Positions 8,955-17,048 of a stretch of DNA of 64,000 nucleotides are shown piece by piece. Numbering within the stretch: the first letter of the stretch is position 1; each line of letters starts with the position of its first letter. Source of the DNA: Spirulinaceae cyanobacterium SM2_1_0 (GTDB lineage: Bacteria; Cyanobacteriota; Cyanobacteriia; Cyanobacteriales; Spirulinaceae); NCBI GenBank assembly GCA_012031265.1, contig JAAUTY010000007.1:51340-115339 (forward strand). Direction: 5' to 3'. Made by a program: the position numbers and the translations under genes. Under the pieces are notes generated by a model. The model saw nothing but the letters and a program-made list of their open reading frames with translations. It had not been told where the DNA came from and searched no databases.

Positions 8955-10724
8955 ATGACCAAGACTATCTCAGCCGTTCAGTCGTTCATTGGTGCCTACG
9001 GCAGCACCGCTTTGGCCGATGATGACTTGGATCGAGCCATCGAAACAATCTGTAATTCCCAGCAGTTCAGAGCGTTACTGCTCGCCTTCACTAGCATCCC
9101 AGCCTTCTCGGAAACCATCGGGCAAGAATTCGCAGCCGTGGGAGCCATCCAAGGCTTAGCCGCTTGTCGCCGCTTACGCAGTTGTCTGAATCTGTCGCTG
9201 AATCGCTTCTTCAGTCTGCTAGCTGAGCTGATTTCAGCCCTTGACGCCGCCGCGAGTACCGATTGGATTGTCTTCGCCGCTCGCTTGCATCAGTCCAATC
9301 TCGGTGCCACGAAGCTCCTGAATCGCCTGCTCCGTAGCCAAACCGGAGACTTCTACCAAGACCTCGCCCTGCGGCTGATTGAGGAGAATCCCCACGCGAT
9401 TTATCCCACCTCCAGCTACCGCGAGAGCCAAGGGCACATCGTCAGCACCGCTGATGATCGCACCATCGAGGCGGTTGTGAGTACCAGCACCTTCACCTCA
9501 ATTAAGCTGGTTGACCACGCCCTTGACCCAGAACAGCACCTACTCCGCGATACCTATCGGTCGCTCGGCCGCTGCGTCTGCCTCGTCGATCAAAATGTGG
9601 ATCGCTACTACGGCGAGCAAATTGCCCACTACTTCCACAATCACAACATCCATCTGGAAAAGCTCGTCTATCGGGCGATGGAAGTGGATAAGGGGATCAC
9701 GACCGTCGAGCGGATGTTGGGCGACCTCAAGCGCTTGGGGGTCTCCCGCAACGAGCCGGTTTTGATTGTCGGTGGCGGGGTTCTCGCAGACACGGCGGGC
9801 TTGGCTTGTGCCCTGTACCATCGCAACACGCCCTACGTCATGCTTTCCACGTCAATCGTGGCCGGGATCGATGCCGGGCCCTCGCCGCGCACCTGCTGCG
9901 ACGGCTTTGGCTACAAGAATCTCTTTGGCGCTTACCATCCGCCCGTCCTCTCGATCACCGACCGCTTCTTCTTCAAAACCCTGCGGGAAGGCTGGCTCCG
10001 CCACGGCATTATTGAGATCGTCAAGATGGCGGTGGTCAAGGATGCCGAGCTGTTCGCTGATCTGGAAAAAGCCGGCCCGCGCCTGATCAGCACGCGCTTC
10101 GGTACTGTCAACTGTGAGCCAGAGGACGAAATCGATATCCTGTCGCAGAAGATTCTCGGCGGCGCACTCCGCAGCTATGTCGCAGCGGAATATGGCAATC
10201 TCTACGAGACCCACCAATGTCGCCCGCACGCTTATGGTCATACCTGGTCACCGGGCTTCGAGATCGAGGCGGGTCTGCTGCATGGGCACGCGGTCGCGAT
10301 CGGTATGGGCTTCGGAGCCTATCTCAGCTACCGCCTAGACTGGATTGATGAAGCCGAGCTACATCGCATTCTGCGCTTGATTAGCTCTTTTGGCTTGAGC
10401 CTGTGGCACGACATTTTGCTCAAGAAGGAAACCCTCTGGGCCTCCCAAGCGAAGATCGTGCAGAAACGCGGTCAAAACCTGGCGGCTCCGCTGCCCAGAG
10501 GGGCGATCGGTCAGTGTGCCTATCTCAATGCGCTGACTCAGGACGAACTCTATGCGGCCATTGAAGCCTACCAGGTGATCTGTGCAGACTATCCACGCCA
10601 AGGCTGGGGGATCGAGCCGCATTGCAGCGATGTTGGCCTCGAAGATCCGTCCACGGTCGGACAACCACTGGTAGAGCCGATCCTGCCCTCTGAGGAACCC
10701 ACCGAAGCATTGTCAGGCGTTTAG
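8955..10724 (+). CDS. Sugar-phosphate cyclase (sedoheptulose-7-phosphate cyclase-like) with extra N-terminal domain
   Basis: The C-terminal part (about residues 185-570 of 589) belongs to the dehydroquinate synthase superfamily, nearest in style to sedoheptulose-7-phosphate cyclases that open cyclitol and mycosporine pathways. Visible features are the NAD-binding GGGVLADTAGLACALYHR, zinc ligands E354 (IIEIVKMA), H429 (YGHTWSP) and H443 (LLHGHAVAIG), and DGFGYKNLFGAYHPP. The segment DAGPSPRTCCDGFGYKN differs from the DVGGKTGVN-like loop of true dehydroquinate synthases. The first roughly 165 residues are helical and unlike known cyclases, which are usually near 400 residues. The ATG at 8955 (MTKTISAV) was preferred to an upstream start. 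A glycosyltransferase follows at 10858. The product (valiolone epimer, deoxygadusol or other) cannot be assigned from sequence. Confidence 0.85.
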   Translation: MTKTISAVQSFIGAYGSTALADDDLDRAIETICNSQQFRALLLAFTSIPAFSETIGQEFAAVGAIQGLAACRRLRSCLNLSLNRFFSLLAELISALDAAASTDWIVFAARLHQSNLGATKLLNRLLRSQTGDFYQDLALRLIEENPHAIYPTSSYRESQGHIVSTADDRTIEAVVSTSTFTSIKLVDHALDPEQHLLRDTYRSLGRCVCLVDQNVDRYYGEQIAHYFHNHNIHLEKLVYRAMEVDKGITTVERMLGDLKRLGVSRNEPVLIVGGGVLADTAGLACALYHRNTPYVMLSTSIVAGIDAGPSPRTCCDGFGYKNLFGAYHPPVLSITDRFFFKTLREGWLRHGIIEIVKMAVVKDAELFADLEKAGPRLISTRFGTVNCEPEDEIDILSQKILGGALRSYVAAEYGNLYETHQCRPHAYGHTWSPGFEIEAGLLHGHAVAIGMGFGAYLSYRLDWIDEAELHRILRLISSFGLSLWHDILLKKETLWASQAKIVQKRGQNLAAPLPRGAIGQCAYLNALTQDELYAAIEAYQVICADYPRQGWGIEPHCSDVGLEDPSTVGQPLVEPILPSEEPTEALSGV

Positions 10725-10751
10725 TTAGACTCACAGCTGCTTCGGATGAGC

Positions 10752-10782
10752 GCGTCGGGGCGTGTTTGCTACGCCCCGACGC
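10752..10782. terminator. Strong hairpin between cyclase and glycosyltransferase genes
   Basis: GCGTCGGGGCG (10752-10762) pairs perfectly with CGCCCCGACGC (10772-10782) across a 9-base loop. It lies 28 bp after the cyclase stop and 76 bp before the next start. No T-run follows, so it could be a transcript-end stabiliser or a partial terminator rather than a classical one. Confidence 0.55.
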
Positions 10783-10857
10783 TGTTGTAAATTCGTTGGC
10801 GCGGATTTCCAAAGCCTCCCGACCGGTCATCTTGAGATTGTCAACGTCAAGAATGTT

Positions 10858-11859
10858 ATGCCACAGGAACCGTTTGATTTTGTGATCCCTCTCTATCGCC
10901 AGCGCTGGAATACGCGCGCTGTGCTGGAGGGTTTGACGCTGCATTATCAGCCGCGTGCTATCCATATCATTACCCCGGAGCCAGAGGTGGCGGCATTGCG
11001 ATCGCAGTCCTCGCATTGGCAAGTCGCTCCCCTCGACATCCATGCAGAAGAGCCTTTTTTTCAACCCCAGGGTCTTGATAAGGAGACGATCTGTGCTGAG
11101 TTGGATCTGGGCGAATCGCTTTATACCCCTGGCTGGTTCTATCAGCAGCTCCTGAAGCTAGGAGCCGCTGCGGGCATCCCCACCCTGAGCGAGTGGTACA
11201 TGGTCTGGGACAGTGACCTGCTGCCGGTGGCGACTTGGCCGCTGGTGACGCAACAGGCTGCTGGGTCACAGCACGCCTTCGCGCTCCTGCAACACAACCA
11301 ATGGGGCAATGCCAGCATCGTGGCCAAGTGGGATCGGTGGATTCGCGAAGTGCTTGGGGTGGAGCCGCTGACGGATGTGGAAGGAACTTTTGTGCCGCAT
11401 CATATGTGGTTCAAGCAGGCACATCTCCAGACCTTTCAGCAACAGGTTGGCCGCTACTTCCAGTCCGATGACCACTGGCTGCTGCTGATGATGCGGTCGG
11501 CGAACCAGTTTGGCACCTTCAGCGAGTACTGGGCCTATGTCTCGTGGGTTGCTGCGCAGTCACCGGCGGATTTATGCTTCTATCCTTATGCCGAGTATGG
11601 CACGACCACCGAGCGCTTCTTTGATGATGGCACAGCGGTCTTTTCAGCCGCGTTGCGACAGTGCTTGGCGATCGCCAGTCCCGACGGCTTCTCCCCCGCT
11701 TATACCGAAGTCGATGCCTTCATTCGTGCTGAGTATGGTGCTGAGGCACTGCCCTCCTCGCTCGCCTTTGAGAGCAGCCCGCGTCACTTGAAAAAAGGCA
11801 AGGAAAATATGCACATTGAAGAGCAGCGATCGCGCTGGCATCCGCTTAACCAGTCCTAG
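10858..11859 (+). CDS. Glycosyltransferase-like protein (DUF6492 type)
   Basis: The 333-residue product begins MPQEPFDFVIPLYRQRWNTR, typical of the DUF6492 glycosyltransferase-like group: an early beta strand, then a DxD-like metal/nucleotide-sugar motif in YMVWDSDLLPV, followed by FVPHHMWFKQ and FSEYWAYVSWV. No membrane segment is seen. Two in-frame ATGs precede; the one chosen starts directly at the conserved strand, while upstream residues (MFATPRRCCKF) look non-native. It follows the sugar-phosphate cyclase on the same strand after a strong hairpin. Context suggests it transfers a sugar to, or modifies, a cyclitol made by that enzyme. That link is inference; donor and acceptor are unknown. 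Confidence 0.75.
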   Translation: MPQEPFDFVIPLYRQRWNTRAVLEGLTLHYQPRAIHIITPEPEVAALRSQSSHWQVAPLDIHAEEPFFQPQGLDKETICAELDLGESLYTPGWFYQQLLKLGAAAGIPTLSEWYMVWDSDLLPVATWPLVTQQAAGSQHAFALLQHNQWGNASIVAKWDRWIREVLGVEPLTDVEGTFVPHHMWFKQAHLQTFQQQVGRYFQSDDHWLLLMMRSANQFGTFSEYWAYVSWVAAQSPADLCFYPYAEYGTTTERFFDDGTAVFSAALRQCLAIASPDGFSPAYTEVDAFIRAEYGAEALPSSLAFESSPRHLKKGKENMHIEEQRSRWHPLNQS

Positions 11860-12237
11860 GTTATGGGACTAACAGAGTTGATGCGTCAAAAGTTGAAGTG
11901 ATTTAAGGTCGATTGCCTGACACATCTCGGTTGATGCTCCGCATGGGGTGCTAACGATCCGATAGAAACACGCGAGCAGTGTTATTGCCCCGTTGCAGCA
12001 CCCTTTTTCCGGCGGATGGATGCCCTGTCGGAGCACCGCCGCGCTAGAGCGGTCGCGAGGGCAGTCGGAAACCAACCTGGATTCTTACCCGTGACCGGTT
12101 AATAGATTTGGCGGCGCTAGTTTTTCGACGGCGCGCCGCGTACAGTATGGGCGACAGCATCGCCGAGGCGCGGCGTAGAATAAATACAGCCGTACTGAGT
12201 TGCTGTCATGCCTCTGCTCTCCCCTGCCGCTCTTGCC
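11860..12237. other. Intergenic region, nothing recognised
   Basis: This 378-base stretch between the glycosyltransferase and the PEP-utiliser gene is GC-rich. I see no RNA gene, repeat-family member or clear terminator in it. Confidence 0.5.
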
Positions 12238-14952
12238 ATGCAGTATATCGTCCGCCTGCAAACTGACCCGCGCGACCTCCCCGACTCGCGCCCGCAACTG
12301 GGTGGCAAAGCCAGCACCCTGATGACGCTGCGACAGCAGGGCTTTGTGATTCCGCCGGGGTTTGTCGTGACGCCGACCGCTTTTGCCGCTAGCCTGAGCA
12401 CCAGTCAGCGGCAGGCCTGGGCACAGGCGCAGGCGGCGGCAGATGTGGCGAGTTTGCAGGCGATCGCCGTGCGAGTCCAACCCAGCGAAGCCGTGCAATT
12501 GGAGTTGTTGCAGATTCTGGCGGAGACCTTCCCCTATGGCGGTCAATTTGCCGTGCGTTCGTCGGCCGCCAGCGAAGACATTGCTGCGCATTCCTTTGCC
12601 GGTCAGTTGGACAGCTTCCTCGGCATCGATCCTGATGATCTGCAAATGGCGATCGCGGCGGTCTGGCGCTCCGGTTTCAGCGATCGCCTGGTGCAATACC
12701 GCCAGCAACACGGCCTCTCCCCCCTCCCCGAAGTTCCCGCCGTCCTCGTGCAGCAGATGCTCGCCCCACAAGCCGCTGGCGTCGCCTTTGCGGGCGATCC
12801 CGTCACTGGTCGCGCCGACATCGCTGTCGTCAGCGCCGTCTACGGCCTCAGCGCTCGTCTGGTCAGCGGGGAATGTGATGCCGATACCTTCCACATCGAC
12901 GCTCAGGAGCGCATCGTTCAGCGCCAAATTGCTCAGAAAACTCACGGCGATCGCTTCGATCCCGAAACCGGCCGCATCCGCTCGCAAGCCATCCAACCGG
13001 CATTGGTCGATCAACCCGTCTTGGGTGATCGTGAGATCGTGGCGATCGCCCAACTCACCCGCCAAGTCAGCGAACGGCTCGGCGCACCCCAGGATGTCGA
13101 GTGGGCGATCGCCCAGCAAAATCTTTATCTGCTGCAAGCGCGCCCGATTAGTCAGTGGGTGGGGCGATCGCAACCGGCCGCCCCCCAAGGCTGCTACCAA
13201 CTCTGGGACAACAGCAACATCGCCGAGAGCTACAGCGGCGTGACCACCCCACTCACCTTCTCCTTCGCCCGCCGCGCCTACGGGCAGGTTTACCGCCAGT
13301 TCTGCCGACTCATGGGCGTGTCTCCGGTTGAGATTGAGCGCCATCGTGACACTTTCGATCATACCCTCGGTTTTATCCAGGGGCGCTTCTACTACAACCT
13401 GCTCAACTGGTATCGGATGCTCGCGCTACTACCAGGTTTCCGCGCCAACCGCCAGTTCATGGAGCAGATGATGGGGGTCAAGGCGGGTTTACCTGAAGAG
13501 CTGGTGACGGAACTGGAACAGAGCAGTTGGTCGGCGCGCTGGGCCGATCGCTGGCGCTTGGGTCGCACCGCCTGGGTCTAGTGGGCAACTACCTCCGTCT
13601 GGGCCCACGCCAGCGCCGCTTCTACCGTCGCCTCCGGCAGGCCCTGGCGCTCGAGGGAGCAAAAGCACTAACGGAGCTGTCGCTGGAAGAGCTAGCCGCC
13701 TACTACCGCCGCATCGAAGCGGAATTGCTACCCCACTGGGATGCGCCGATCGTCAATGATTTCTTCGCAATGATCTTTTACGGCCTGCTAAGGCGACTGA
13801 CCGCGCGCTGGTGCGAGGACGCAGACGGGCAACTGGCGCACGCGCTGCTGGGCGGCCGCGCCGGCGCGATCAGGTGCGGAACCGGCGCGGCGCTTACGGG
13901 AGCTGGCGGCGATCGCCGCCCCTGACCCCGTTTTCGTGCAACTACTCAGCCACGGGACGCTCGCCGCCATCCAGGCCGCGCTACCGGAGCAGCCGCGCTT
14001 TCAGGCCCGTTATCGGGCTTATTTGACAGAATTTGGCGATCGCTGCCTCGATGAGCTGAAGCTGGAGAGTCCGACCCTGACCGACGAACCGCTGCCGTTA
14101 CTACGGTCGATCGGTGTTTTAGCCAGTAGTCCGCCCACCAGCGATCCCCCAGCGAAGGGGCGTAAATCGGCGCTGCTGCAAGTGCGGCGATCACTACGAC
14201 GCTATCTGCGACGGCGCTTGATATTGAAGTGGGTGTTGGCGAATGCGCGACGACGATTGCGCGATCGCGAGAATCTCCGCTTCGAGCGCACGCGCGTTTT
14301 CGGGCGGGCGCGGCAAGTATTTCTGGAATGCGGTCGGCGCTTGTGTGCGACGGATGATTTGCGGCAGGCGACCGATATTTTTTACCTGACCGTGGATGAA
14401 ATTCTCAGCTTCGTCGCGGGCACCGCCTTCAGCGTCGATCTCAAGGCACTAACGGCGCTGCGGCAAGCCGAATTCGCCACCTACCGCCAGCAACCGGCGC
14501 TACCCGATCGTTTCGCCACCTACGGGCCGGTTTATCAGGGCTTGGCGGCGGCGATGCGGCCAGAGGTGAACATCGAGCCACCGCCGGAAAATTCAGAAGT
14601 GCGTCAAGGGGTTGGCAGTGCGCCGGGAGTGGTGCGGGGTGCGGTGCGGGCGATCGCCGATCCCAAGCAAGCTCTGGGTGTGGAGGGTGCACTACAGCTA
14701 CAAGCCGGAACCATCCTCGTGGCGCGGCACACCGATCCAGGCTGGATTCTGCTGTTTCCGGCGGCGGCGGGGCTGGTGGTGGAGCGGGGCAGTGTGCTCT
14801 CGCACGTGGCGATCGTGGCGCGCGAGCTGGGCATTCCCACGATTGTCGGTCTCGCGGGTGCTACCCAATGGTTGCAGGACGGCGACTGGGTAGAGATCGA
14901 CGGCAGCAGCGGCCGCGTGCAAAAACTGGTGGCGAGCGTTGAAGCACGCTAG
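12238..14952 (+). pseudogene. PEP/pyruvate-binding phosphotransferase-like protein, two frameshifts
   Basis: The three-segment product resembles PEP synthase/rifampicin-phosphotransferase-type proteins: an N-terminal ATP-grasp domain (LGGKASTLMTLRQQGFVIPPGF, FAVRSSAASEDIAAHSFAGQ), a middle domain, and a C-terminal swivelling phospho-His domain (GSVLSHVAIVARELGIPTIVG) with the catalytic His after VLS. There is no TIM-barrel PEP domain, so it is not a full PEP synthase. The frame changes at about 13575 (one G missing in CCTGGGTCTAGTG would restore GLVGNYLRLG) and returns at about 13875, where EPARRLRELAAIAAPDP resumes. Joined, it would be about 904 residues. The stop codon TAG belongs to the CTAG end of a 111-bp repeat. 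An alternative start lies at 12208. Substrate unknown; decay or sequencing indels are both possible. Confidence 0.82.
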
Positions 14953-15059
14953 TACCGCTGCGCGGAGTTCTGAGTTCTGAATTTTGAGTTCTAAGTACTG
15001 GCAATACGGGAATCCTGGGGATTTTGAATCGGTCTCTCATTTCTGCCGTGTTGTACTAG
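14949..15059. mobile_element. 111-bp MITE-like repeat, copy 2
   Basis: The element begins CTAGTACCGCTGCGCGGAG and ends TTGTACTAG, the same length and end structure as the copies at 4172, 31202 and 48370. Its first four bases supply the stop codon of the upstream PEP-utiliser gene. Confidence 0.75.
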
Positions 15060-15443
15060 TGGTCTGTCAAGCTGAAAAGTCCGGATGTTTTTGTGAGTCT
15101 CTTAGCCCTCACCCCAACCCCTCTCCCAAATTGGGGAGAGGGGCTTCCAACTCCCCTTCGCCCAGGATTGGGAGCAGGGGCCGGAGGATGAGGGCGACGG
15201 GATGCCAAGTTGAGCAGCCGGCAAATTGGGCTTGACCTAGAGTGCAAAGCTGTTGACACGGCTCGCCCGACGCCGGCGAATCCAAAATCCGCTTTCGCCG
15301 CTGGACAGGCAACCCTGATGCTCTTGGTTGAGCTGACGACGCTAGCAATGCAATCACTCGTCGAGAGTTTGCAAAATTCGGTCAACTCGGCAGTGCTTTA
15401 ATAAAGCTGCCTTCAGTTTGAGCAACAGTGCACCTAAGTAACA
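15060..15443. other. Intergenic region with a second repeat family
   Basis: Between two repeats and the CPXCG gene this region holds the dispersed repeat at 15106-15194. From 15195 to 15443 I see no gene; the sequence just upstream of 15444 gives no strong ribosome binding site. Confidence 0.5.
15106..15194. repeat. Dispersed GC-rich palindromic repeat, copy C
   Basis: It begins CCCTCACCCCAACCCCTCTC and ends GGAGGATGAGGG; the arms CCCCTCTCCCAA and TTGGGGAGAGGGG pair as a hairpin. It is in the opposite orientation to 8167-8252 and matches the left-edge copy. Confidence 0.78.
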
Positions 15444-15635
15444 GTGCAAACGACAGCAGACTATACCTGCGCCTTTTGCGGCGAAACAAATCTCACCTTC
15501 GTGGATTTCAGTGGCGGCAACCAGCAGTCTTATGTTGAAGATTGCCAAGTCTGCTGTCAGCCCAATGTGCTGTTTATCCAAATCGATGAAGCAACGCTAG
15601 CCGTGGAAATTACCAGTGAGCCAGAGGGGGGGTAG
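15444..15635 (+). CDS. CPXCG-type cysteine-rich small protein
   Basis: The 63-residue product (MQTTADYTCAFCGETNLTF...) belongs to the CPXCG cysteine-rich family. It has two Cys-x2-Cys knuckles (CAFC near residue 9 and CQVC near residue 34) and the typical QQSYVEDCQVCCQPN stretch, fitting one zinc-binding site. It is soluble and its role is unknown. It begins at a GTG codon; no ATG is available in frame nearby and the family N-terminus starts here. It is flanked by repeats upstream and converges with a glycosyltransferase gene downstream. Confidence 0.85.
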   Translation: MQTTADYTCAFCGETNLTFVDFSGGNQQSYVEDCQVCCQPNVLFIQIDEATLAVEITSEPEGG

Positions 15636-15675
15636 CGTGGTCAATCCAGCTTGAGATGCTACTGACAGGGTCGCT

Positions 15676-16779
15676 TCACAACAACGCCTGCAACACCTCA
15701 ACCGTTGCCTGCCCCGTCTTCGCCCAGCTAAATTGGCCTGCCCGCGCCAGACCGCGATCGCGCAACTGTCGCCGCAACTCCCCATCCTCGGCAACTTGCC
15801 GCATGGCCCCAGCCAACTCAGCCGCACTGGCGGGATCGATCAGCAATGCAGCCTCACCGGCAACTTCTGGCAATGAACTGACGTTGGCGGCGATCGCCGG
15901 TGTGCCACAGGCCATGGCTTCGAGCAAGGGCAAGCCAAATCCCTCCCAGCAGGAGGGAAAAACGAGAGCTAGCGCCTGATTGAGCAAGATCGGCAACTCG
16001 TCATCGCTCACATAATCTAGAAAATGCACGCGATCGCCCAGCCCCAGTTCGGCAACCTGAGCACGCAACTGGGGCGTATACCGTGGATCAGTCGGGCCAG
16101 CGAGGCGCAACTCATAGTCGCCGTGTTGCGTCAGGGCGGCAAAGGCGGTAACCAGCCGCGCGACATTTTTGTAAGGATTGTGGCGGCCGAGGTAAAGAAA
16201 GTAGGGTCGAGCCGGGGGTGATGGCAAATCGGCAGGATCAAGGGGGTGAAAGCGATTGCGGTCATAGGCAAGCAAAATCGGGGCAATGCGTGGCGCGGGC
16301 ACACCGAGAAACTCGACAATATCTCGTGCTGTGGCAACGGAGTTGCAGATGACTTGCTCGGCCTGTTGCGCGACGCGCGGCAACCAGTGCTGATGGTACA
16401 GGCGTAGGCGCGAACGGGGATCGGGAAACCGCAGTGGGATCGTGTCATGAATCATCACCACCGAGCGACACCGCGCATATAGCGGCGCTTCAGGAACTGG
16501 CGAAAATAGCAGATCAGCACCGAGGCGATGGTAGAGGCGCGGCAAACGAAATTGCGTCCAGAGCAAGCGGCGCAGATGTCCCCGGCTGCCGTGGGCGGCG
16601 GTGAGATTGTCAGGAATCGGGTGATGCGGGAAGCCGGGATGGGCACGCGCCGCAAGCAGCGTCGGCGCGAGCGGCTGCAAGTGCGGGACGATGTGGCGGG
16701 TGTAGGTGGCGAGGCCGGTCGCTCGCTCGGAGAAAAAGGCAAGATTGACTAACACTGAGGGTCTCAGCCGGGTGATCAC
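15676..16779 (-). CDS. Family 4 (GT-B) glycosyltransferase
   Basis: The product is a GT-B enzyme using a nucleotide sugar. The N-terminal half has VLVNLAFFSERATGLATYTRHIV (acceptor side) and LGRHNPYKNVARLVTAFA; the C-terminal half has the donor-site FPSCWEGFGLPLLEAMACGTPAIAANVSSLPEVAGEA with the EX7E pattern. I placed the start at the GTG at 16779, giving 367 residues, because the first in-frame ATG (16848) overlaps the start codon of the divergent petP-like gene and its extra residues are not family-like; a GTG slightly further in is also possible. Likely acts on polysaccharide or lipid-linked sugars; acceptor unknown. Confidence 0.85.
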   Translation of the reverse strand: MITRLRPSVLVNLAFFSERATGLATYTRHIVPHLQPLAPTLLAARAHPGFPHHPIPDNLTAAHGSRGHLRRLLWTQFRLPRLYHRLGADLLFSPVPEAPLYARCRSVVMIHDTIPLRFPDPRSRLRLYHQHWLPRVAQQAEQVICNSVATARDIVEFLGVPAPRIAPILLAYDRNRFHPLDPADLPSPPARPYFLYLGRHNPYKNVARLVTAFAALTQHGDYELRLAGPTDPRYTPQLRAQVAELGLGDRVHFLDYVSDDELPILLNQALALVFPSCWEGFGLPLLEAMACGTPAIAANVSSLPEVAGEAALLIDPASAAELAGAMRQVAEDGELRRQLRDRGLARAGQFSWAKTGQATVEVLQALL

Positions 16780-16846
16780 AGCGCGTGCGGCTCGCCCCCA
16801 ATTTTGCCCTAAACTGTGTAAAGGTTTGTGTTGATTGAGAGAAGGC

Positions 16847-17038
16847 ATGGAAATCGGGCAAAAGGTTCAGGTCTGTCGGATTCGCGATCGCGTCGGGCAG
16901 AATGTGGCGTCGAAGCTAGGCAAAGTCGGCGAGATCAAAAGCTACAAAATGACCGACGGCAGTGGCGTCGGTGTTGTCGTAGAATTCAATGATCAGACTT
17001 CCACTTGGTTTTTTGAAGACGAATTGAAAGCCGTTTAG
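16847..17038 (+). CDS. petP: PetP-like small SH3-fold protein (DUF2862)
   Basis: The 63-residue product MEIGQKVQVCRIRDRVGQNV...KMTDGSGVGVVVEFNDQTSTWFFEDELKAV matches the cyanobacterial DUF2862 family. I recall this as including PetP, a small peripheral subunit of the cytochrome b6f complex with an SH3-like fold that modulates electron flow; the identification rests on memory of the family. GVVVEFND and TWFFEDEL are the hallmark strands. The start follows GAGAAGG and gives the family N-terminus; an in-frame ATG four codons earlier is less likely. An ArsA-like ATPase begins 10 bp downstream, so they form one operon. Confidence 0.82.
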   Translation: MEIGQKVQVCRIRDRVGQNVASKLGKVGEIKSYKMTDGSGVGVVVEFNDQTSTWFFEDELKAV

Positions 17039-17048
17039 GCACGTAAAA

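Noticed and set aside
12085..13362. Long open frame on the minus strand (425 codons) opposite the PEP-utiliser gene
   Set aside because: It is antisense to a clearly conserved ATP-grasp domain and its product has no recognisable domain. High GC favours long shadow frames.
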